Source: Streptomyces acidiscabies (GTDB lineage Bacteria; Actinomycetota; Actinomycetes; Streptomycetales; Streptomycetaceae). Taken from it: a stretch of 64,000 bases of DNA. Under the pieces are notes generated by a model. That model saw only the letters and a program-made list of their open reading frames with translations. It ran no database searches and was not told where the DNA came from. Both the position numbers and the translations under genes were made by a program. Below, one piece after another: positions 57,515 to 64,000 of this stretch. The stretch is from positions 2,996,001 to 3,060,000 of the forward strand of contig NZ_JAGJBY010000001.1 of the NCBI RefSeq assembly GCF_020010905.1, written 5' to 3'. How positions within the stretch are numbered: position 1 is the stretch's first letter; each line of letters opens with the position of its first letter.

Positions 57515-59073
57515 GGGGAGATGGCCTTCCTTACCGGCTGCGGCGCTTCGGCCGGTAGTACGGGAGCTTGCGCAGCCGCCGGGGGAGCGGGGGGAGTTCC
57601 TCCCCCTCCTGCGGGCTCGCCTGCTCCGGCAGCACCACTTTTTCGCGCTCCCTCGACGGAGGAGTCGGTCTTCGGGATGGCGACGGGATCGGCGAGTGCC
57701 GAGGCGGGGGGAGAAGAGGGAGCCGGCACGGAAGGCGAAGCCGAGCCCGAGGGGGAACCCGGCGTAGAACCCACGGCCGGCCTCAAGGCCGAAGCCGCAG
57801 CCGAATCCGAACGGGAACCCGGCGTCGAAGCCGAGCCTGTACCCGAGACGGCACCCGGAGCCGCGCCCGAGGCAGGACCCGCAGCCGAACCCGAGGTGGC
57901 ACTCGGCGTCGAGCCCGAGGCTGAAGCCGCAGCCGAGCCCGAGAGGGAACCCGGCGCCGAAGCCGAAGCCGAAGCCCTGCCCGAGGCCGAACTCGACCCC
58001 GTGCCCGGCGTCGAAGCCGTGCCCGACCCCGACCCTGGTGTCGAACCCGAACCCGAACCCGAACCCGAGCCCGCCCCCGGCGTCAAAGTCGCAACCGACC
58101 CCGCCGCCGACGTCCGCGTCACCGGCGCCGGAAACGCCCTGGACACCGACGAGTTGAGCCGCTCCACCCCGAACCGCAGCGCAGACGCATACGTATCGTC
58201 CGGATCCAGCCGCCGCAACTCCTCCGCGATCAGATCGACCGTGTCCCGGCGCTTCAGAGCGACCGCCCGGTCAGGCTGGCCCTGGATCGACAAGGTCGCC
58301 ACCGACCCGTCGGAACGGTCGAGGGCGATGGGCCCCACGTCCGTCGACAGGCGGACGGCGGTCAGCCCGGGGCCCGCGGAGAGCGTGCGGCGGACCGGCA
58401 CGTCCAGACGGTCCGCCAGCCACATCGCCAGCAGCTCGCAGCTCGGGTTGAACTCCTCCCCCTCGACCTCGACGGCCGTCACCTCGCAGGTGACCTGGTC
58501 GAGAGCCGCGGCCAGCATCGAGCGCCAGGGCGTGATGCGGGTCCAGGAGAGGTCCGTGTCGCCGGGTGCGTACGTCTTCGCGCGGGCGGTCAGCTCGCGG
58601 ACCGGCTGCTCGGCGGCGTACGCATCGGTGACCCGGCGCTGCGCGAGCGCGCCGAGCGGGTCGTTCGCCGGGTCGGCCGGTGCGGTGACCGGCCACCAGA
58701 CGACGACCGGCGCGTCCGGCAGCAGCAGCGGCAGGACGACGGACTGGGCGTGGTCGGAGACCTCGCCGTGCAGCCGCAGGACGACGGTCTCGCCGGTCCC
58801 GGCGTCCGCGCCGAGCAGGATCTCCGCGTCGATGCGCGACTGCGTGCGGTCGCGCGGCGAGCGGGAGACACGCCGGATGACGACGAGCGTGCGCGAGGGG
58901 TGCTCGCGGGACGCGTCGCCGGCCGCCTTCAGGGCGTCGTACGCGTTCTCCTCGTCGGTGACGAGGACCAGGGTGAGGACCATGCCGACGGCCGGGGTGC
59001 CGATCTCGCGGCGGCCCTTGATCAGAGCCTTGTTTATCTTGCCGGCGGTGGTGTCCGTGAGGTCGATCTTCAT
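57511..59073 (-). CDS. opcA: Glucose-6-phosphate dehydrogenase assembly protein OpcA with long repetitive tail
   Basis: 520-residue protein. Residues 1-~306 are OpcA, which activates or assembles G6PDH in actinobacteria (KIDLTDTTAGKINKALIK at the start; LLPDAPVVVWWP; NPSCELLAMWLADRL; LRRLDPDDTYASALRFGVERL). Residues ~307-520 are a Ser/Gly/Ala/Pro tail (GSGSGSGSGS, ASASASAPGS) not expected in the usual ~310-360-residue family. The frame is held through the tail: the stop overlaps the pgl start and the ATG overlaps the zwf stop, so the tail is probably translated. Confidence 0.93.
   Translation of the reverse strand: MKIDLTDTTAGKINKALIKGRREIGTPAVGMVLTLVLVTDEENAYDALKAAGDASREHPSRTLVVIRRVSRSPRDRTQSRIDAEILLGADAGTGETVVLRLHGEVSDHAQSVVLPLLLPDAPVVVWWPVTAPADPANDPLGALAQRRVTDAYAAEQPVRELTARAKTYAPGDTDLSWTRITPWRSMLAAALDQVTCEVTAVEVEGEEFNPSCELLAMWLADRLDVPVRRTLSAGPGLTAVRLSTDVGPIALDRSDGSVATLSIQGQPDRAVALKRRDTVDLIAEELRRLDPDDTYASALRFGVERLNSSVSRAFPAPVTRTSAAGSVATLTPGAGSGSGSGSGSTPGSGSGTASTPGTGSSSASGRASASASAPGSLSGSAAASASGSTPSATSGSAAGPASGAAPGAVSGTGSASTPGSRSDSAAASALRPAVGSTPGSPSGSASPSVPAPSSPPASALADPVAIPKTDSSVEGARKSGAAGAGEPAGGGGTPPAPPAAAQAPVLPAEAPQPVRKAISP
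58042..58071. repeat. Hexanucleotide repeat in the opcA tail
   Basis: Four copies of CGAACC followed by CGAGCC, coding for Gly-Ser repeats in opcA on the minus strand. It sits inside a longer region (57514-58155) made of related 6- and 12-bp units. Confidence 0.85.
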
Positions 59074-60593
59074 GGCCGGCGCCAGCTCCGTCCCTCGCGT
59101 GCGAGCATCTCGTCCGCCTCGGCCGGACCCCAGGTGCCCGCCGGGTACTGCGGGGGCGTGCCGTGGGTGTCCCAGTACTCCTCGATCGGGTCGAGGATCT
59201 TCCAGGACAGCTCGACCTCCTCCGTGCGCGGGAAGAGGTTGGAGTCGCCCAGCAGGACGTCCAGGATCAGCCGCTCGTACGCCTCCGGGGACGACTCCGT
59301 GAAGGACTCGCCGTACGCGAAGTCCATGGACACGTCCCGGATCTCCATCGACGTACCCGGCACCTTGGAGCCGAAGCGGACCGTCACGCCCTCGTCCGGC
59401 TGGACGCGGATGACGATCGCGTTGGAGCCCAGCTCCTCGGTGGCCGTCGTGTCGAAGGGGGAGTGCGGGGCGCGCTGGAAGACGACCGCGATCTCGGTGA
59501 CGCGGCGGCCGAGCCGCTTGCCGGTGCGCAGGTAGAACGGGACGCCCGCCCAGCGGCGGTTGTCGACCTCGACCTTGATCGCGGCGTACGTGTCGGTCTT
59601 CGACGCCTTGTCGATGCCGTCCTCTTCGAGGTAGCCGATGACCTTCTCGCCGCCCTGCCAGCCGGCCGCGTACTGCGCGCGGACGGTGTCGCGGCCGAGG
59701 TCCTTGGGGAGCTTGACCGCGCCCAGGACCTTGGTCTTCTCGGCGGCGAGCGCGTCCGCGTCGAAGGAGGCGGGCTCCTCCATCGCGGTCAGCGCCATCA
59801 GCTGGAGGAGGTGGTTCTGGATGACGTCGCGCGCCGCGCCGATGCCGTCGTAGTACCCGGCACGGCCGCCGATGCCGATGTCCTCGGCCATCGTGATCTG
59901 GATGTGGTCCACGAAGGACCGGTTCCAGATCGGCTCGAACATCGTGTTGGCGAACCGGAGCGCCAGGATGTTCTGGACGGTCTCCTTGCCGAGGTAGTGG
60001 TCGATGCGGAAGACCTGGTCGGGCGCGAAGACGTCCTCGACCGTCGCGTTCAGCTCCTCGGCCGACTTCAGGTCGTGCCCGAACGGCTTCTCGATGACGG
60101 CGCGCCGCCACGAGCCGCGCTTCTGGTCGGCGAGACCGTGCTTCTTCAGCTGCTGGATGACCACCGGGAAGGCGCCCGGCGGCACGGACAGGTAGAAGGC
60201 GAAGTTGCCGCCCGTGCCCTGTGCCTTGTCCAGCTCGTCGATGGTGGCGCGCAGCCGCTCGAACGCGTCGTCGTCGTCGAAGGTGCCCTGGACGAAGCGC
60301 ATCCCCTGGATGAGCTGCTGCCAGACCTCCTCACGGAACGGCGTACGCGCGTGCTCCTTGACGGCGTCGTGGACCTCGGCCGCGAAGTCCTCGTGCTCCC
60401 ACTCCCGGCGCGCGAACCCGACCAGGGAGAAACCCGGCGGAAGCAGGCCACGGTTGGCGAGGTCGTACACGGCGGGCATCAGCTTTTTACGTGACAAATC
60501 GCCCGTGACACCGAAGATGACAAGGCCCGACGGCCCCGCGATGCGCGGGAGCCGTCGGTCTGCCGGGTCACGCAGCGGATTGCTGCTCGACAA
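59070..60593 (-). CDS. zwf: Glucose-6-phosphate 1-dehydrogenase
   Basis: 507-residue first enzyme of the oxidative pentose phosphate pathway. Dinucleotide fold VIFGVTGDLSRKKLMPAVYDL, substrate motif FRIDHYLGKETVQN with catalytic His, and EKPFGHDL. TTG 60593 is the first possible start: an in-frame TGA lies 6 nt upstream, which is also the tal stop. GGAGGG lies 10 nt upstream. It overlaps opcA by ATGA, consistent with their joint function. Confidence 0.97.
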   Translation of the reverse strand: MSSSNPLRDPADRRLPRIAGPSGLVIFGVTGDLSRKKLMPAVYDLANRGLLPPGFSLVGFARREWEHEDFAAEVHDAVKEHARTPFREEVWQQLIQGMRFVQGTFDDDDAFERLRATIDELDKAQGTGGNFAFYLSVPPGAFPVVIQQLKKHGLADQKRGSWRRAVIEKPFGHDLKSAEELNATVEDVFAPDQVFRIDHYLGKETVQNILALRFANTMFEPIWNRSFVDHIQITMAEDIGIGGRAGYYDGIGAARDVIQNHLLQLMALTAMEEPASFDADALAAEKTKVLGAVKLPKDLGRDTVRAQYAAGWQGGEKVIGYLEEDGIDKASKTDTYAAIKVEVDNRRWAGVPFYLRTGKRLGRRVTEIAVVFQRAPHSPFDTTATEELGSNAIVIRVQPDEGVTVRFGSKVPGTSMEIRDVSMDFAYGESFTESSPEAYERLILDVLLGDSNLFPRTEEVELSWKILDPIEEYWDTHGTPPQYPAGTWGPAEADEMLAREGRSWRRP

Positions 60594-60599
60594 GTGAAA

Positions 60600-61718
60600 T
60601 CAGCCCTCCGAAGGAGCGAGGCGCTCAAGCTCCGCCTCGGTCGACTTGAGCAGGTCGTTCCAGGACTCCTCGAACTTCTGGACGCCCTCGTCCTCAAGGA
60701 GCTGGACCACGTCGTCGTACGCGATCCCGAGCTTCTCCACCGCGTCGAGCTCGGCGCGAGCCTGCTCGTACGTGCCCGCGATGGTGTTGCCGGTGATCTG
60801 ACCGTGGTCCTCGGTGGCCAGCAGGGTGGCCTCCGGCATGGTGTTGACGGTGTTCGGCGCGACCAGGTCGTCGACGTACAGGGTGTCCTTGTACGACGGG
60901 TCCTTCACGCCGGTCGACGCCCACAGCGGACGCTGCTTGTTGGCGCCCGCCTTCTCCAGGGCCGCCCAGCGGTCGGAAGAGAAGACCTCTTCGTACGCCT
61001 GGTAGGCGAGCCGCGCGTTGGCGAGTGCCGCCTTGCCCTTGAGGGCGAGGGCCTCGTCGGTGCCCAGCGCGGTCAGGCGCTTGTCGATCTCGGTGTCCAC
61101 GCGGGACACGAAGAAGGACGCGACCGAGTGGATGCCCGCCAGGTCGATGCCCTTGGCCTTGGCCTTCTCCAGGCCCGCCAGGTAGGCGTCCATGACCTCG
61201 CGGTAGCGCGCGAGGGAGAAGATCAGCGTGACGTTGACGCTGATGCCGTGGCCGATCACCTCGGTGATCGCCGGGAGGCCCGCCTTGGTCGCCGGGATCT
61301 TGATCAGCGTGTTCGGGCGGTCCACCAGCCACGCGAGCTGCTTGGCCTCGGCGACCGTCGGTACCGTCTCGTGCGCGAGGCGCGGGTCGACCTCGATGGA
61401 GACCCGGCCGTCCTGTCCGCCGGACGCGTCGAAGACGGGGCGCAGGATGTCGGCGGCGTCACGGACGTCCGCCGTCGTGATCATGCGGATCGCCTCGTCG
61501 ACGGTGACCTTGCGGGCGGCGAGGTCGGTGACCTGCTGCTCGTAGCCGTCGCCGGACGAGATCGCCTTCTGGAAGATCGACGGGTTGGTGGTGACGCCCA
61601 CGACGTGCTGCTGGTCGATCAGCTCGGCGAGGTTGCCGGACGTGATCCGCTTGCGCGACAGGTCGTCCAGCCAGATCGCGACGCCCTCCTCGGAGAGGCG
61701 CTTCAGTGCGTCTGTCAT
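60600..61718 (-). CDS. tal: Transaldolase
   Basis: 372-residue enzyme moving dihydroxyacetone units between sugar phosphates. Motifs: [29 protein letters not shown], Schiff-base Lys140 in [12 protein letters not shown], and [16 protein letters not shown]. The ~370-residue length is that of the transaldolase subfamily 2 of actinobacteria. It lies 38 nt after tkt and 6 nt before zwf in one operon. Confidence 0.97.
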   Translation of the reverse strand: MTDALKRLSEEGVAIWLDDLSRKRITSGNLAELIDQQHVVGVTTNPSIFQKAISSGDGYEQQVTDLAARKVTVDEAIRMITTADVRDAADILRPVFDASGGQDGRVSIEVDPRLAHETVPTVAEAKQLAWLVDRPNTLIKIPATKAGLPAITEVIGHGISVNVTLIFSLARYREVMDAYLAGLEKAKAKGIDLAGIHSVASFFVSRVDTEIDKRLTALGTDEALALKGKAALANARLAYQAYEEVFSSDRWAALEKAGANKQRPLWASTGVKDPSYKDTLYVDDLVAPNTVNTMPEATLLATEDHGQITGNTIAGTYEQARAELDAVEKLGIAYDDVVQLLEDEGVQKFEESWNDLLKSTEAELERLAPSEG

Positions 61719-61756
61719 GGAATTACATCTCCTACGTGCGTGGTCGTATAGGGGCG

Positions 61757-63844
61757 TCAGCGCTGGGCGGCGGCGACGGATTCCCGCGCCTTCGCAGCCA
61801 CGTTCTCGGCAGTGAAGCCGTACTCCTGGAAGAGGACCTTGCCGTCGGCCGAAGCGCCGAAGTGCTCCAGGGAAACGATGCGGCCCGCGTCACCTACGTA
61901 CTTGTGCCAGGTGAGACCGATACCGGCCTCGACGGAGACACGCGCCTTCACCGAAGCGGGCAGGACCTCCGCGCGGTACTCGGCCGTCTGCTCCTCGAAC
62001 CACTCCACCGACGGCATCGAGACCACGCGCGTCGGCGTGCCCTCCGCCTCCAGCAACTCGCGCGCGGCGACGGCCACATGGACCTCGGAGCCGGTCGCGA
62101 TGAGGATGACCTCGGGGGTGCCGGCGGACGCCTCGGTGTGGACGTACCCGCCCTTGACCGTGTCCTCGTTGGGCTCGTACGTCGGCACACCCTGACGCGT
62201 CAGCGCCAGGCCGTGCGGCGCCGAGACGCCGTACTCGCGCTTGCCGCGGCGCAGGATCTCGCGCCAGGCGATCGCGGTCTCGTTCGCGTCGGCCGGGCGG
62301 ACGACGTTCAGGCCCGGGATCGCGCGCAGCGCGGCGACGTGCTCCACCGGCTGGTGCGTCGGGCCGTCCTCGCCGAGGCCGATCGAGTCGTGCGTCCACA
62401 CGTACGTCACCGGCAGGTGCATCAGCGCGGACAGGCGCACGGCGTTGCGCATGTAGTCGGAGAACACGAGGAACGTGCCGCCGTAGATGCGGGTGTTGCC
62501 GTGCAGCGCGATGCCGTTCATCTCGGCGGCCATCGAGTGCTCGCGGATGCCGAAGTGGATCGTGCGGCCGTACGGGTCCGCCTCGGTGAGCGGGTTGTCC
62601 GCCGGGAGGAAGGAGGACGACGCGTCGATCGTCGTGTTGTTGGAGCCCGCGAGGTCGGCCGAGCCGCCCCACAGCTCCGGGATGACCGCGCCGAGCGCCT
62701 GGAGGACCTTGCCGGACGCGGCACGCGTCGCGACACCCTTGCCCGCCTCGAAGACCGGGAGCTTCTCCTCCCAGCCCGCGGGCAGCTCGCCCGCGTCGAT
62801 GCGGTCGAACTCGGCGGCGCGCTCCGGGTTGTCGTCGCGCCACAGCTGGAACGACTTCTCCCAGTCGGCCTTCGCCTGCGCGCCGCGCTCCAGGGCGCCG
62901 CGCGTGTGCGCGATGACCTCGTCGGAGACCTCGAAGGACAGCGCCGGGTCGAAGCCCAGCACGCGCTTGGTGGCCGCCACCTCGTCGTCGCCGAGCGCCG
63001 AGCCGTGCGCGGCCTCGGTGTTCTGCGCGGTCGGGGCGGGCCAGGCGATGATCGAGCGCATCGCGATGAACGACGGCTTGTCCGTCACCTTCTTCGCGGC
63101 CTCGATCGCGTTGTAGATCGCGTGCGGGTCCAGGTCGCCGTCCGGCTTCGGGGCGACGCGCTGGACGTGCCAGCCGTACGCCTCGTACCGCTTGACGGTG
63201 TCCTCGGAGACGGCCGTCTCGGTGTCGCCCTCGATCGAGATGTGGTTGTCGTCCCACAGCAGGACCAGGTTGCCGAGCTTCTGGTGGCCCGCGAGGGAGG
63301 ACGCCTCGGCGGAGATGCCCTCCTGGAGGCAGCCGTCACCGGCGATGGCGTACACGAAGTGGTCGAAGGGCGACTCGCCCGCCGGGGCCTCGGGGTCGAA
63401 CAGGCCGCGCTCGTAGCGGGCGGCCATCGCCATGCCCACCGCGTTCGCGACACCCTGGCCCAGCGGGCCCGTCGTCGTCTCGACACCGGTGGTGTGGCCG
63501 TACTCCGGGTGGCCCGGGGTCTTCGAGCCCCAGGTCCGGAACGCCTTCAGGTCGTCCAGCTCCAGGCCGAAGCCGGCCAGGTACAGCTGGGTGTAGAGAG
63601 TGAGGGACGAGTGGCCGGCGGACAGCACGAAACGGTCGCGCCCGACCCAGTCGGCGTCGGCGGGGTCGTGCCGCATCACCTTCTGGAAGAGGGTGTACGC
63701 GGCCGGCGCGAGGCTCATCGCCGTACCCGGATGGCCGTTCCCGACCTTCTGTACGGCATCGGCGGCCAGGACGCGGGCGGTGTCGACGGCCCGCTGGTCC
63801 AACTCGGTCCAGTCGAGGTCTGTGGTGGTCGGCTTGGTGCTCAC
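61757..63844 (-). CDS. tkt: Transketolase
   Basis: 695-residue thiamine-diphosphate enzyme. N-terminal [20 protein letters not shown], ThDP motif [18 protein letters not shown]...[14 protein letters not shown], then the pyrimidine domain IRFxxRE-like [20 protein letters not shown] and [19 protein letters not shown]. First gene of the pentose phosphate operon. The GTG start at 63844 has GGAGAGGAG about 12 nt or more upstream. The 156 nt beyond it to the window end hold the operon's promoter region; no hexamers could be assigned. Confidence 0.97.
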   Translation of the reverse strand: MSTKPTTTDLDWTELDQRAVDTARVLAADAVQKVGNGHPGTAMSLAPAAYTLFQKVMRHDPADADWVGRDRFVLSAGHSSLTLYTQLYLAGFGLELDDLKAFRTWGSKTPGHPEYGHTTGVETTTGPLGQGVANAVGMAMAARYERGLFDPEAPAGESPFDHFVYAIAGDGCLQEGISAEASSLAGHQKLGNLVLLWDDNHISIEGDTETAVSEDTVKRYEAYGWHVQRVAPKPDGDLDPHAIYNAIEAAKKVTDKPSFIAMRSIIAWPAPTAQNTEAAHGSALGDDEVAATKRVLGFDPALSFEVSDEVIAHTRGALERGAQAKADWEKSFQLWRDDNPERAAEFDRIDAGELPAGWEEKLPVFEAGKGVATRAASGKVLQALGAVIPELWGGSADLAGSNNTTIDASSSFLPADNPLTEADPYGRTIHFGIREHSMAAEMNGIALHGNTRIYGGTFLVFSDYMRNAVRLSALMHLPVTYVWTHDSIGLGEDGPTHQPVEHVAALRAIPGLNVVRPADANETAIAWREILRRGKREYGVSAPHGLALTRQGVPTYEPNEDTVKGGYVHTEASAGTPEVILIATGSEVHVAVAARELLEAEGTPTRVVSMPSVEWFEEQTAEYRAEVLPASVKARVSVEAGIGLTWHKYVGDAGRIVSLEHFGASADGKVLFQEYGFTAENVAAKARESVAAAQR

Positions 63845-64000
63845 CCTGGGTCAGGGCTCCTCTCCACATGTTCGGTTCACCGGCTGCTCGGGCAACGCGC
63901 CCACCGGCTGCCGGTGCACGGGGGGCCCACCGGCCGTTGTCGAGCCTACCCCCGTAAGTACGTGCGGTTTCTCCCGTCCGTCCAGACTGCCGGGAGTCTT

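Noticed and set aside
56687..59302. 871-codon plus-strand open frame with Glu/Pro repeats
   Set aside because: It lies antisense to pgl and opcA; the Glu/Pro repeats are the complement of the opcA Gly/Ser tail, and the ribosome-site and family evidence favour the minus strand.

Overview
The window reads as chromosomal core DNA of a Streptomyces or a very close relative. GC content and third-position GC are very high and genes are dense with many GTG and TTG starts. It carries whiA, rbpA, a DUF397 / XRE-DUF5753 / HATPase regulatory module, a mycothiol-type enzyme, opcA, and a TTA (bldA-type) leucine codon. From memory, gene order (tkt-tal-zwf-opcA-pgl, rbpA-secG-tpiA-pgk-gap, whiA-yvcK-rapZ-uvrC, uvrA, uvrB) is the conserved Streptomyces order; no database was searched. 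I found no rRNA, tRNA, CRISPR array, insertion sequence or prophage. The most interesting layer is regulatory.

Layout. 1-4.6 kb: end-truncated ABC exporter, then a WhiJ-type module (HATPase plus small partner on the minus strand, divergent XRE regulator and DUF397 protein). 4.7-14.3 kb: accessory metabolism and regulators (MocR with a divergent AhpD-like protein, an orphan glutamate synthase small subunit, DUF1772, NmrA-like reductase with a divergent HxlR regulator, degenerate uridine-kinase-like protein, PPOX, CBS, CorA, methyltransferase). 14.3-15.1 kb: a gene-free, repeat-rich stretch. 15.1-20.2 kb: pseudouridine catabolism pair, VOC protein, Ogt, secreted GDPD, MHYT protein. 20.2-27.5 kb: uvrB, TerD protein, TerD/FtsK-like fusion, TerC exporter under a yybP-ykoY manganese riboswitch, ChaA-like exchanger. 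27.6-34.8 kb: MHS transporter, S66 peptidase, aroQ, polar amino-acid ABC transporter, MBL hydrolase, mycothiol-dependent isomerase. 35-46.7 kb: uvrA, sugar kinase with LacI regulator, XRE-like protein, then the overlapping uvrC-rapZ-yvcK-whiA operon. 47-54 kb: secreted carboxypeptidase, gap-pgk-tpiA, secG, rbpA. 54.3-56.7 kb: a small islet with unusual codon use (MFS pump, unknown protein, secreted protein). 56.7-63.8 kb: tkt-tal-zwf-opcA-pgl pentose phosphate operon on the minus strand.

How it works together. Six promoters match the LexA-independent DNA-damage promoter (RecA-NDp / PafBC type, TTGTCRGTG-N8-TAnnnT): uvrA, uvrB, uvrC (imperfect), ogt, the TerD gene and an MFS exporter. At four of them the -10 lies 6-7 nt before the start codon, so those mRNAs should be leaderless. 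This ties nucleotide excision repair and alkylation repair to tellurite-type stress proteins and an efflux pump. uvrA also has a degenerate LexA box. Central carbon metabolism is laid out as glycolytic and pentose phosphate operons with ATGA-type translational coupling; the opcA gene in the latter has a 214-residue low-complexity tail that keeps the reading frame and the overlap with pgl.

Limits: no similarity search or folding program was run. Family calls rest on motif recognition, and starts were chosen by ribosome-binding site, overlap and family length.
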